The notes beneath the pieces were generated by a model, which had not been told where the DNA came from, searched no databases, and worked only from the letters and a program-made list of their open reading frames with translations. Made by a program: the position numbers and the translations under genes. Positions 11,896 to 23,005 of a stretch of 64,000 bases of DNA are shown here, piece after piece. Source of the stretch: Hexactinellida sp. DTS-2022 (Eukaryota; Porifera; Hexactinellida); contig JAPNXP010000014.1 of NCBI GenBank assembly GCA_028753945.1, forward strand, positions 2,294,001-2,358,000. Reading direction: 5' to 3'. How positions within the stretch are numbered: the first letter of the stretch is position 1; every line of letters begins with the position of its first letter.

Positions 11896-12796
11896 ACAAT
11901 AGGCAATTATATGCATATTAGTACGTAAACACAAAATGTTGTTTAATTCTGGAACTAACACCTTTTGTGGAACCCAGTATATTTCCCGAAGTCTCCCTTG
12001 AAGATCTTTCGATTGATATTTACTTCGTTAGGATCGGGTAATGTAGCAAAGAGTTACACGGGCGGACAGACGGACCGACCAAGCTTTCTTACTAATATAG
12101 AAAACTCCCAAATATTACTTGGACAGATCGCCCCTAATAGAGTTTGGGTTAGTCCAGCTCTGTGCAAAAGTGTCAGGGCTAAGGTCTTTTGTTTCACAAA
12201 ATGAGACGAATTTGCATAAATCAGTGGGTAGAGCTAGAAAATATCATAAAATTTTTTTACTTTAAAGTTATCGAGTTTTGAAGGAGAATCGATAGTTACT
12301 TTTATTATAATTACCTTTGTCCATTAGATTTTATGCCAGTATCGAAAAAGATGTTTTTAGAATCAGAATAATTGTTAGGTTATCTAATTATCAATTGTTG
12401 TTGTTTTTATGGGGAAACATTTAGATGGAAAGTGTGATTTGTTTAGAATAAATACCAACTCTTTACAAACAATAAAACTGTATGGTACCAACAATCTGTT
12501 GGTTGATTAGTTCGATTGTTAATGAATCCTACAAATCCTTTATATAAATAGTTTGAAACCACTATGATACACGAAGGTGTTAAAGGGTGCTGGTAGCCTT
12601 AAACTCTTGAATTTTAGTTTGCAAAAAATTATGGCTAGAACGTCCGGAGCACATTGAACGAGATATGCTAGCTACCCCAATGTTGGGCAATACGGGAAGC
12701 TTACTAGCGTAACAATTGATAAAATTCGAAAAAATTGAAACTACTGTTCAACTTTGCCAAACTATATCTCATTGTAATATTGATATTTTTCAGGGC

Positions 12797-13212
12797 TTTT
12801 CATGAGTCACCGAGTCATTTGACTCGTGATAAAATTCAATGACTCGAGTCACCGAATCAATTGACTCGTGACAAAATTCAGTGACTCGAGTCTCCGAGTC
12901 TGACTCGATGACTCGTGGTGACTCGAGAGTCATCAAGTCCATCAGATAATATCTTTTGAGATTCATGGGTTTTTCAAATTCTGAATATAATCAGATTAGT
13001 AAAAGAATATTATTTTAATACTCAATTTCCAATTGCTTAATCTTACCATATGTACACATCAGTAATTCTCGATTCCTGAACTCGATGCTCGCGAATCCTG
13101 ACTCGATGACTCTCGACTCCTGACTCGAGTCACCGAGTCATTTGACTCGTGATAAAATTCGATGACTCGAGTCACCGAGTCAGTTGCCTCGTGACAAATT
13201 AGGTGACTCGAG
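12797..13212. repeat. ACTCG palindrome-rich element, left part
   Basis: Dense inverted copies of GACTCG and CGAGTC, such as ATGACTCGAGTCACCGAGTC, in two clusters (12797-12945 and 13075-13212). It continues after the hAT insertion at 14769-14830. Ends resemble GGGCTTTTCATGAGTCA and, inverted, GGGTTTCCACGAGTCAG, so it may itself be a MITE, but no clean TSD is seen. Confidence 0.65.
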
Positions 13213-13509
13213 CAAAGGCGCCCACAGACCCCTAAAAAAAGATACGCACATTGTTGTCAGGAAATTTTGTTAACAGTGTGGAAGCGAGCGGAACGAGCAT
13301 CCCTATTGAACTTTGAATATTGGTCTATTTCAACCCTCTTAGGAAGCATGTGGGCTCTATAAGAACGAGACGCAACAGATGTTCACAGAAGCTATATATT
13401 ATGTTACATCTTCACAACTTTTTGTAGGAAATTTTTGATTGTAAAGAATATGCCATATAATTGTACAATTGACACAATGCATTCACAATGAACATCGATC
13501 AGTTGTAAC

Positions 13510-13911
13510 CAAGGTTGCAACCGAATAGTTGAGCGAATAGTTGCTTGCCGATTAGCTATGAATCTGTCGTTTACCGAAACCCAGTATTATTTGTCATTTT
13601 GGACCGCATATATATCCATGTCTACAAATACACGTACGTATTTGCTTCACGTGATAATGATATTTTGTTGAATATATGTTAGTATTCGGTTGACAAATTG
13701 TACTATTCGGTCAACTAAATAATAATATTTGGTCAACCGAATACCAATATCAGATCAGCAAAATATTATCTTCAGGTAAGCCAAATGCTTTTATTTGATG
13801 AGCTAAATACATCAGGGTTCATATAAAACCAATAAACCTGAATAAGGGTAAGCGATCGATTCTTAGCTAATCGGCAAGCACTATTCGGTCAACTATTCGG
13901 TTGCAACCTTG
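13510..13911. mobile_element. hAT MITE, 402 bp, TSD GTTGTAAC
   Basis: Inverted ends CAAGGTTGCAACCGAATAGT, with perfect 8-bp flanks GTTGTAAC (13502-13509, 13912-13919). The interior repeats short blocks such as ATTCGGTCAACT in both orientations. Nested within the 13.2-14.8-kb hAT element. Confidence 0.88.
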
Positions 13912-14361
13912 GTTGTAACACAATTATAGCACTACACTAATTATTAGCATGATTGTGGATTACAGTCAGCGTTCGGGCCTAACGCCAATTTGATCAGCCA
14001 GTGGCCGGCTGCTCAAAATTACTTCCATAATGTGTTCTGCACCCATCAAAATAGAAAGCAAGACCATTTAGCTGGGATTGGAAATGGTTTCCTATCTATT
14101 CGAGGTTGCAGGTAGTAAGTAAGCTTAGTATACGCACTCAATTTAGAGATTTTGCGTGACACCGAAGTTATATTGAATTTATGTGTTGAAAAAGTGTCGT
14201 ATTCTCTCCCGTTAGCGTATTGCCGTTTTATGAAATTTGTCGGACGAGGCCGCCCGAATGTGGCCCGTATCTTGGAATAGCTAAAACTGATTACAGTGGT
14301 CTTAATTTTAATTTGAGAGCAGTGAAATTCGCCGATGTACATATGCAAATGATTAAATTAC

Positions 14362-14704
14362 TTAAGTTGATCGATACACTTATTGCGTATAATACGTATC
14401 ATACATTATACGCTATCCATTAATACGTATTTACGTTAAATATATGATCTACAAGGGATGTTTTCAAAGTATTTAGTAGTATATGTTAAATCTTATTGTA
14501 AAACAAGATGCTAGCAAGTAATCAAATTATACTACACAGACTATATTATAGGTCGATTAACATTAAAAGAATAGCGATTGAACCGAAAGTTGTTTTTACA
14601 TTTCCAATAGCGCGATATAATATGTAAGAAATACGAATATAACTGAAAAACATTATACCTATTACACGTAATGAGTATAAATAAATACTAATTAAACAAC
14701 CAAG
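14362..14704. mobile_element. TACG-palindrome MITE, 8-bp TSD with one mismatch
   Basis: Relative of the 46585-46944 insertion: TTAAGTTG at the left, AAACAACCAAG at the right, interior with ATAATACGTAT, GATCTACAAGGGATGTTTTC and ATAGCGATTGAACC. Flanks TAAATTAC and AAAATTAC. Second insertion inside the same hAT element. Confidence 0.65.
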
Positions 14705-15209
14705 AAAATTACCCAGTTAAATTTGTACACGCACGTGCTTATACTGCGTACCCCTGTGGGCGCCACTGGACTCGAGTCACCGAGTCTGACTCGCAAGTTA
14801 TCGAGTCAATCAACTGACTCGTGGAAACCCATCATATTATTTGTGAAGATTTTGAATAAGAAACGCCCATAGTCACAAACATGTATGCAAAGTTTTAGAT
14901 TAAAATTCGAAAAATTGTTGTCAAAATATTTTTAGTGCTAACACATAAAGTAAAAATACAAAACATTAAAATTCAAACTTATTTATCCAGGTTCATAAAC
15001 GTCAGTATCCCCCCTTTAAGGTGTGTAATCTTTGGCCAAATCCAATTGTGGGAAGGGCCTCAAATTTGATTTGATCTGTGCTCAGTTGAATACTGCTCCA
15101 ACTTCACACTCGTGCAAACAAATGGAGGTTTTCTCAGCTCAATTATCCTTGATAGAGGAGCAGTGGGAATACTATCGGCTATTTTTTAGCAAACAACAAC
15201 TAATAGTAA

Positions 15210-15715
15210 TCTATACTATTAAAACACAAGGCTGGGCGTGTGGGTATATATATATTTGTTTGTATGTTCCGAGTTGATTGAAGAAAGTGTACTGTTTCCA
15301 AATGTGATTTTTGGCATATAGGGGTAACTTTTTGGCACCCGACGACAAGTTGAGGTTTCCACTCAAAATTTCTCACACCTTGACAAGTTATGACGTCATT
15401 GTCACATTTCGAGAAGCATGAAAATTCACTTAATCAAACATAATTCGCGCCCTCTAAGAGATAAAAATCTGAAAATTTAATAGAACATGCGCATTAATGA
15501 TGCGGACACGTTGGTCACACCAGATTTCCAATATGTTTATCATTATCGCATGATGAAGTAATCACTAAAATTTCACATTATTAAATTTGACTATTTTAGG
15601 CCTATTTACGCTTTATAATCAATATTAGGAGTATATAAACCACACACTAACCGCGAAGCGGTTTGTGTGTGGTTGTGTTCTGCCGCGAAGCGACCTAGCA
15701 AGCGAAGCGCGCTAG
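15210..15715 (+). mobile_element. Non-autonomous Helitron, 506 bp
   Basis: Starts TCTATACTATTAAAACACAA after A and ends CGAAGCGCGCTAG before T, matching Helitron rules (TC at the 5' end, CTRR at the 3' end, insertion between A and T, no TSD). Near the 3' end are the stem ACCGCGAAGCGGT and the repeated GCGAAGCG blocks. Other copies: 19882, 22383, 35912, 35948 and 62574. Confidence 0.8.
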
Positions 15716-15995
15716 TAATTGTTGAAAACAGAATCTTAAACTCCCTCTAAAGTGAAACAAGACTACTAGAAATACAATGATCTAATTAAACACCAACGTC
15801 TAAGGGTCATTAAAAGTAAATTATTATAAGTTAAGTTTACTTAGTAAATCTTAGTGAATACCAATCTTAGTGAATATGACTTAACTACATTCTTAACTTC
15901 TTAAGTACTTAACTTCTTAGTGACTACTTGCACTGTATTCAGAGTATTGCGAAGTTTTCCAATCATGAGAACATTATGAATTTTCATTTGTAATA

Positions 15996-16188
15996 CAGTC
16001 AGGTCTGCTTATTATGAACAAGATTTCGTCTGCTTAATATGAAGATTTTTTATTATGAACAAACCCTACGCTCCCAATTTAAAATTTACATGGGGTTTGT
16101 ATTAAGTTGAGTTCGCTTATTATGAAGTCACTCTATTATGAACACAATATTTGGACCCTTGAATGTTCATAATAAAAGAACCTGACTG
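15996..16188. mobile_element. Tc1/mariner-type MITE, 193 bp, TA TSD
   Basis: Ends CAGTCAGGTCTGCTTATTAT and, inverted, CAGTCAGGTTCTTTTATTAT, flanked by TA. A 192-bp copy in the opposite orientation sits in an intron of the P-like gene at 43.56 kb. Confidence 0.85.
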
Positions 16189-16429
16189 TAGTTATAATTG
16201 CATAATGCTTCAACTAAAAGTCATCTTAACGTGTGCAATAATATTATTACTATATTTTGGATTAGTTGTAGAAGGGGCACTAAACGTATCACTGTGGGCC
16301 ATTTTTCTGAAAAGAAGAAACCATTTTGGCAAACGTTGTCTTGATAGGATCGTAATGGTTGAGACAAGAGCCCTTTATTTCTCCGCCCTTATACGAAAAA
16401 TCTGAATTTCATCTATTTGGACGGTAGTA

Positions 16430-17710
16430 TTTTGGGTAGACTGAACAAGACCGAATTTATTTCGGTATGAGGCCTAATATTAAATGGAATTTGGCCAAAT
16501 ACTATTCAGTATTTGAATAAAGCCGAAATTTTAATTGTTTTGTTTTGATGCAATTCATAATGGTTGTAATGTTTGATGCAATTAATTTAGTCAACCCAAA
16601 TAATAGGAAGTCCTTTGTTTTATCAGGATTCATATCTTTATAATATCTGACGTTTACTACGTATATATACTAAATGCAAATTCATTCCCATATCAAATCT
16701 CTACAGTGTCTAATTACGAAATTAATGAGGGTTGCCGCAAAGGTTCGATTGTTTATTCCAGTGGGACATATACCTGCAGGAAGGATAAAGAAGTGAAAGG
16801 TGTCAGATATTTGACGTGTACTAAATTAAGAGAGTGATGTCTTGCTCGAGCCAAAATAGCTTTGAATTTATTTCTATCATAGAAGAACGTGAAAACCATG
16901 AAGCATCAGAATCAGAAATTGAGATTCCCCTCTCATAATCCCAATTCCTGGAATTTTCTCAAAAATTGAATAAACTTATAAAGACAATCGAAAGATGTAT
17001 GGAAAGAATTGACAACAATGTCCCAATTCGTCAAATCCAACATCTGTTATTCCCCATAAAATCAAGTTATCCTCTAATTTCAAAGAAAATTAATAAATTG
17101 TGAAATCAATTGATAACTTATTTATAAAGAATTTATTGTCACTACAAGACTGATTTTAATATATTTGGTGACTTGGTTGTTTTCAAAAATAAAATGAAAT
17201 AGATGTAATATCAGACAATGAAGATTTAGCCACGTCTTTAATTTCGAGAGTAGGGGAATACACTCAAAACACAAGACTTTGTTGGGTATGCCTAGTGCTA
17301 GTAGAAGAAGCTGTTTGCTCTCATTATTCCGTGTCGTCATGCACCATAATGCAAAAAATCTCCGAAATAATATCTAATGAAGAAAAATCATGTCCAGCCT
17401 GCTGAGGATCAATTGAACTTTTTTTTTAAATTTCTTATGAATTTTAGGATTTTATTTGCAACCTTTTTATCATGCTCATTATTTTTTCATTCTCGTTCCT
17501 CTCCTTTTTCATTTACATTCTCAGTTTTGCCTTTACTTATTATTCTTATTAATTAACTATCTAGTTTATCTAGTTTATCTATTTTTTTTAACACTGTATT
17601 ATACAGTAGAGTGAATTATCAAGAATACGAAACCAAAATTCAATTATTCGGCCTTATTCTAGTATTGAATATTATTCGGCCCATGTGCGGCCTTATCCCG
17701 ATAGTGTTTC
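16430..17710 (+). mobile_element. MULE element copy 2, internally deleted
   Basis: Bracketed by degraded repeats rich in CCGAATTTATTTCGG and GGCCTAAT on the left (about 16440-16530) and TTCGGCCTTATTCTAGTATT on the right (about 17630-17710), like the ends around the 48-51-kb MULE. Inside are FLYWCH and RING remnants but no MULE catalytic core. Limits are approximate. Confidence 0.55.
16708..17420 (+). pseudogene. FLYWCH-MULE-RING protein, core deleted
   Basis: Three segments in order. At 16708-16870: NEGCRKGSIVYSSGTYTCRK, then RYLTCTKLRE, a TGA, then CLARAKI, an FLYWCH-type finger, followed by EERENHEASESEIE. At about 16960-17100: NKLIKTIERCMERIDNNVPI, which aligns with KLNKIIQTAEIDIDRIDNDIPI downstream of the other copy's MULE domain. 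At 17276-17420: CWVCLVLVEEA, then after a shift LIIPCRHAP, then ISNEEKSCPAC, a RING pattern (C-x2-C, P-C-R-H, C-P-x-C). The MULE catalytic domain is missing between the first two. Stops and shifts make it nonfunctional. Confidence 0.65.
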
Positions 17711-18369
17711 CGCTTTCCCACATTTTATTGCAAGGAGAAATTTACTCCTTCTTGATTAGATAAGTTATGTATTCGCTATCTAATCCAAAAGAAGAATACA
17801 GCTGTTCAAGAGTATGATAGTGAAGAAAAGTAATGAAATCTAGAGTTGAAGATGATTATAAAAACTAGGAGAAATTAGATGTAACTTAATTGCCAAAACT
17901 TTCTGTAAGTTTGACGTTTACTAACCTGAAATAATTACTTCAAGTTTTGGAAATGCATATAAGATCTTTGACATTGAGCATTCTCTATGTTATTGGACAG
18001 AGTATAATGGTGAAGGAGCTGTAAGCTGACCAACAATATGACCATTCGAGAGATACTTTTATTTTCGGGGGATTCAGCAAGCGCATTTACAAACCTCATA
18101 TTCATGCTAATAACTCAAATATTATACGTTGCAAGTGAAAAATGATCACATCAGCGGTAAGAGGAAATTTGGACATACAATATACCATCCCAAATTGCCA
18201 AAATTCTTGGAGATAACTATCAATTTTTGCCCAAATTTATACCTCGATTTTTCCATAATAATTAAAAAAATATTCCTTATATCAAATTTTCATTATAATC
18301 ACATATATATATCTCACTTGGGAAGCATGGTATAGCAACTTTCCATAACTTTGGCTTGAACTTTCTTCT

Positions 18370-19101
18370 GTTCAAAATGACATGCGTTGTTAAGAATTAC
18401 AAACGGATACGTAGGATTTTATCCAAATTCTTCTGACGCTTTGGAAAATGTTAAATTAAACATTCCAAATATGAATGTCCGATAAAAAACGCATTCTCTG
18501 GCCCATTCGTGGGTAATGACGATCGCATTTCTTTTCTGAGGGAGTTGTCTATTGGTTTGAACTTAGAAGCCTGGAGATAACAACCTGGAAAGGAAGGAAA
18601 AATATGTCTCCAAACTTTTACAAGCTTTAAACATGCTTGTGTTGCGTTACCCCAAATAACAAACCATCTGGTAGAAATTGTGGATTTTCTTATCTCTTAA
18701 TATTTTTCTTACAGACAGGTCCACTAGAGCACCATTTCGGTCTGCATGATCGTTTAGTGTAATGATACTAGTATAATGTGTATTATTGTATCTTGTTTAA
18801 CAAAATGTATAATACATTAATGTATGTTTTCTACTTAACTATTACATAGATGTATACTAAATTTAGTAATTATTGTCCAGTCCAATCATTTAGTGATATT
18901 AGCTAATTCATACAAGGAAGGGGTATACGACAGTATTTTTATTTACAATGGTACAAAATACTTAAAATATATATAGCCACTTAGTTTATCAATAATTCAG
19001 CTTGCAATCGACTTAATTTAGATTTTAAGAATCCATCTTCGACCGCATCCATGGTCCAAAATTATCAAGTTACTGTGGGGCATTATGTATAGTAGGCTAT
19101 G
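18370..19101 (+). pseudogene. Truncated P-like element, 3' end
   Basis: The plus strand carries decayed transposase C-terminal sequence (exon end CTTACAGACAGGTCCACTAG, encoding TGPLEHHFGLH) and ends in the P-like terminus ...AGTAGGCTATG at 19101. It matches the reverse complement of 36805-37540 closely, including GCATCCATGGTCCAAAATTA and TCATTTAGTGATATTAG. No left end is present, so it is 5'-truncated. Confidence 0.75.
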
Positions 19102-19286
19102 AAGGACACACTTAGTGTTTCATCCTTTTATTAGCTTGGAGTACACAGTGTGGCAAAATGGCGATTATGGGGCAATAATTATTAACGTTAATGGTAGGCT
19201 TAATTAATTAAAAAGTTACAAAAAGAAACTAATGAAAATATTGTTAGTTTTTTTCTAACTCAACTAGAAATATGTGAAATGACATC

Positions 19287-19660
19287 TAGTCCAGGAGCAT
19301 TAGCTAAAAAATGAGCCCAACATGGAAATAAATAGTACCAAGCTAATTTTTGCAGGATATTTGCAAAATGCCCTATTGAGCAATATACTAAAAGTCCCCA
19401 AAGTATCCCCTTTGTGCTGATTTAAATATTTCCGCCGAATTTGTACGAATGGTGTAAATTCAATATATCCTAAATCCTGATCCATTCTCCACCTAGTATA
19501 ATGGATAAAATGTGATAAATCTTTTTTTGATAATACCGCGAAAATTTTCACACCTTGGGTGGCCTGAAGGCCAGAAAAGCATATTTTAGAAAAAAAATTG
19601 CATATAATTTATACATCTACTAGTATTTATCTATTTTGAAAAACGCTAAGGCATGGTCAA
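19287..19660. repeat. Dispersed repeat, second half inverted relative to 27125-27515
   Basis: Both copies begin TAGTCCAGGAGCATTAG and share ATGGAAATAAATAGTACCAA and TTGCAAAATGCCCTATTGAG. From about 19496 the copies are in opposite orientation until about 19654. No coding sequence. Confidence 0.8.
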
Positions 19661-19881
19661 GGAGCCAACGATAAAAGAAATTAACAGACATTGTATATTC
19701 CCGGAAATTTTAAGAAATTGTTTCATAAATAGCCATAGTATAGAGGGATATTGTTGCACTTGTATGTATTTAAAGAATCAACAAAATTTGTGATGTATTA
19801 TAAAATAATCAAGATGAGGGTCATTATTATGGGGACAAAAAAATTATCGACCATAATTATCTAAGTTGATATGCAGTCATA

Positions 19882-20173
19882 TCTATACTATTAAAACACA
19901 AACCTGTATATGTGTGTATATATTTGTTTGTATGATCCGAGTTGATTGAAGAAACTGGACGGTTTCCAAATGTCATTTTTGCCATATAGGGGTAACTTTC
20001 GGCACCCGCCAACAAGTTGAGGTTTCCACTCAAAATTTGTCACACCTCGACAAGTTATGACGTCATTGTCACATTTCGAGAATTAGGAGTATATAAACCA
20101 CACCTCCAACGCGAAGCGGTTGGTGTGTGGTTGTGTTCTGTCGCGAAGCGACCTAGCAAGCGAAGCGCGCTAG
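19882..20173 (+). mobile_element. Short non-autonomous Helitron, 292 bp
   Basis: Same ends as the 15.2-kb copy (TCTATACTATTAAAACACAA; GAAGCGCGCTAG before T), with an internal deletion joining TTTCGAGAA directly to TTAGGAGTATATAAACC. Confidence 0.82.
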
Positions 20174-20282
20174 TTTACAATTAGAACAAAATTTGTTAAA
20201 CTTGGTCTATGACTTCGTTTCCATCCTTGGTCAACATCTACATCGGGCTCTTCCAACCTTTTTGTTCGCGGGACATATAAGG

Positions 20283-20428
20283 CAGGCCCGTCGTAGGCCA
20301 ATTATTATTGGTGCGGCCAAGTGACGTCACTTAATTGATTCGCAGTGTATAACCCGAATTATGATTCGGACACCTAAAATATTGGTGCGGCCTATGCCGC
20401 ACCTGCCGCCCGTGTTCCTACGGCCCTG
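20283..20428. mobile_element. Possible hAT-type MITE, TSD unclear
   Basis: Starts CAGGCCCGTCGTAGG and, inverted, CAGGGCCGTAGGAACACGG; GC-rich inside, with GGTGCGGCC repeated. Flanks share only TAAGG. A lone similar end (CAGGGCCGTAGCC) is at 62459. Confidence 0.45.
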
Positions 20429-21126
20429 TAAGGGATTCTATGGAAATGACTACATATTCAAGGAAATGACTACATACTTTTATTGAATTATAGAATATAA
20501 TACTAAACTAATGGGATATTTAATGGATATTTTTGTTTGCATAAAGAGCCAATGTCTGCTCGTATACTTGATGTCGCAATCCGTATATTCCTGATAGATG
20601 AGTGTCTGTTAGGAGTCATCTAGATTTACTTTTGACATATTTAATCATGGAGAAAAGCTGTTTACGGGAATACGGAGCCAAATAAGGGAAGGAACTTAAG
20701 GGCGTTTTGCGATAATTTGGAACTAGATCTGATGTAACATATTGACCATAAATGTCAGAAGGTCATGCCCCGCAAAAGCATCCCCAGGGATTGATACATA
20801 AATTTTCCTCGGTGGTGGGGGGGGGACTTTCCTAGAAACAGACTGTTCCCTTGGATAAAGGAGCTGCATATACATGTATAGGCCTAAATAAGACAATTCC
20901 TGGGATGGGGCATCTTTCCTATGTGGGGGGGGGGGGGGGGGGTAATCTCAGCCCCCCCCCTCTGTATCACACCCTGATCCCTATCTCAAGAGATATTTTC
21001 TATTTCAATTAGTTTAATTTTGAATTTTTCAGGACCATTAGTGGCATCAGTTCCAAACGGATCTCAAAACAACTTCATTTCATTCAAGCTGCCACTAAAA
21101 TCTGAAAATCTCGCTTATCTTGATGC

Positions 21127-22215
21127 CATAGCCTACTATATACAGGCCATTTCACTGCTTTGGACCAGGGATAAGATAAAGGCGGGTTTATTTTTCTAAC
21201 TGTAACCAATTACCTGATTAATACTAGACTCGTTATATCAACTACACATATCAAAGTATTATATATGGTTCATAGTTGTCTCCCAACATAAATTCAACCT
21301 CAAGTATTATTATTACATGCAAACTAGATTGTAGGATTATGAAAACTAAGCAAATATTTAGAGGAATTTCTTAGGAGTTTCTTTGGGGCAGGTATCAGGA
21401 ACATTATGGTTCTTTGCCTTGTTGCTGTTAAGTAACAATTGGCTACTGTTGTTAAAATATAAAGTAGTAAATTGATTTTCCTTCTGTACTAAGCAATCTA
21501 TACACTCAGCAATCTATACAGTCTTATCACTTTTCACTATAGAGTTTTAGGAGAGGGAGTTGCTTGAATCCGATTGAAAACATATTTGTAAACACTTTCC
21601 AATGTGTAAACATCACATTTAGCACTTAATTGGTAGGGCCATTCTAAGCTGCCACGATCAAAAAGGCCAAGCAAGGCAAAAGTTAAAATCTGGTCTTCAA
21701 TTTCCATTTTCAGTGAGTACTGAACAACAATCGGGGTACAAATCTGAGATTTTAGACAATTTCTTAAATAAGAAAGGCAGCAGCATATCCTCCGAGGTTG
21801 TCTTGTGAATGAATTCAGGAAAAAACTTCAAAAGAGTGCCCACACACACAAAATGAAAATTCTCAGTATGGCTGCGATAAAGATCATCTTCATGGGTTTC
21901 GAAGCTGCTGATAAATTCCATAAACGAATCTCTATCTTTATGGACATAATCTTTCCAATTATACAACTGGAGAATATTAGACTGTTTAAGTGCCCTCCCA
22001 TTTTCCAGGACTTGACCAACCAATACATTCTAATTTTACATCTGTTTGTATAATCCAAAATGGTGTTTAATAAGATCAATTTGTATAAATGATGACAATA
22101 CTTAGGTAATTCCACATTCGCCGGTCAATAATTTAAAAGTTTAGGCAGTGCAATACTTGAATTGTGAAAACTCGTAAAGGTTTGAACTGTTAATTTTCTC
22201 ATGAACTGGCAAGCT
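21127..22215 (-). pseudogene. Truncated P-like element, transposase C-terminal part
   Basis: The left terminus CATAGCCTACTATATACAGG with GGCCATTTCACTGCTTTG is related to that of the 43-47.5-kb element. The minus strand reads KLTVQTFT-like residues near 22180, then MVGQVLENGRALKQSNILQL, YVHKDRDSFMEFISSFETHE and SEDMLLPFLFKKL, then after a shift LFDRGSLEWPYQL, the C-terminal DRGGLKWP block. The copy stops at about 22215, where GCTACTTTCTACCGATTG repeats begin. A sister copy is at 63.63-64 kb on the plus strand. Confidence 0.75.
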
Positions 22216-22221
22216 TCCCTC

Positions 22222-22310
22222 GCTACTTTCTACCGATTGCTCGCTACTTTCTACCGATTGTTTTTTATGTTTATAAAAAAAACATCATCGGTACAAAGTA
22301 GCGAGGTTTT
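22222..22310. repeat. Short tandem plus inverted repeat, CTCGCTACTTTCTACCGATTG
   Basis: Two direct 21-bp copies are followed by ATCGGTACAAAGTAGCGAG, their inverted match, around TTTATAAAAAAAACATC. May be a small MITE end that cut the P-like element. Confidence 0.5.
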
Positions 22311-22382
22311 TTAATACAAATGCCGATGATCGGCGCTACCGATGATCGCTGTATAAGTATACTCATATAATATATATTTGAA

Positions 22383-22752
22383 GGTATTTTCCGAGTTGAT
22401 TGAAGAAACCGTGCTGTTTCGAAATCTGATTTTGGCATACAGAGTTAACACGAGGGGGGGTTTCACGAAATTATGACCTCATTCTTAATTTTGAGAAGCG
22501 TAAAATTTACTTAATCGCAAATATTTCGCACACTTTACGAGGTAAAATCTGAAAATTTAATAGAACATGTACACGCCACATTTCTATATGCTTGCTCAAT
22601 ATTGAATGGTGACATAATCATTAAAACTTATACTATTTTAAACCTATATACTCTATAATTACACGTTTATTGTTGGAGAATTTAACCACCAAAAAACCTC
22701 GAAGTGGTTGTTGTGTGGTTGTATTCTGCCGCGAAGCGAAGAAGTTCACTAG
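22383..22752 (+). mobile_element. Degraded Helitron copy
   Basis: Carries CCGAGTTGATTGAAGAAAC, AAAATCTGAAAATTTAATAG and a 3' end CTGCCGCGAAGCGA...CTAG before T, with a mutated hairpin (CCTCGAAGTGG). Its 3' end lies about 100 bases before the ARS2 exon at 22849. Confidence 0.65.
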
Positions 22753-22848
22753 TCTTACATGAATCTATTTTACATGCACATTATTTTAATCAACGAACAA
22801 TATACATATGCTCTAGAGTAGTGCACTGATATTAATTTACTTTTTTAG

Positions 22849-23005
22849 TATTGAAGGAGAAAATCCTTTATTGCAATCAGTGCCGAATGATGAAGAAATT
22901 TCTATTATGAAGAAAAATTTAGCTGCTGCAGAAAAAGCTGAAGAGGAAGAGGAGGGAGTAATTCCTTCTGAAGTTAGCTTTAGGAGGGACAAGAATATAT
23001 ACAAT
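22849..23005 (+). CDS. SRRT: ARS2/SRRT homologue, acidic linker exon
   Basis: A 157-base exon with acceptor TTTTTTAG and donor AAT then GTAAGC. It starts with one base finishing the codon begun at 5016, then 52 codons: IEGENPLLQSVPNDEE, KNLAAAEKAEEEEEG and SEVSFRRDKNIYN. In animal ARS2 the equivalent place holds a Glu-rich linker followed by a basic and charged stretch leading into the LLLYLRIVHS helix, and that helix opens the next exon in the same phase. It sits alone in transposon-rich DNA, just after a Helitron end. The phase fit on both sides is the main support. Confidence 0.72.

Larger units (their letters stand above)
13213..14768. mobile_element. Non-autonomous hAT element, 1556 bp, TSD GACTCGAG
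   Basis: Ends CAAAGGCGCCCACAGACCCC and, inverted, CAGTGGCGCCCACAGGGGTA. The perfect 8-bp duplication GACTCGAG lies at 13205-13212 and 14769-14776. The target was the ACTCG repeat. It holds two more MITEs and no transposase coding. A similar left end (CAAAGGCGCCCA) occurs alone at 26350. Confidence 0.85.
5017..22848 (+). other. ARS2 intron of about 17.8 kb, filled with transposons
   Basis: Bounded by GTATTT at the donor and TTTTTTAG at the acceptor, in matching phase. Named insertions are listed separately. Stretches where I see nothing recognisable: 5540-6280, 6640-7690, 9310-9600, 10190-11760, 11900-12780, 14830-15000, 17720-18360, 19660-19870, 20430-21120 apart from poly-G runs. These are AT-rich with frequent stops. 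Confidence 0.7.

Noticed and set aside
20925-20960. Poly-G and poly-C runs as regulatory or quadruplex sites
   Set aside because: Simple runs occur at several places (20.82, 20.93, 40.14 kb) without a nearby gene; probably slippage or MITE debris.
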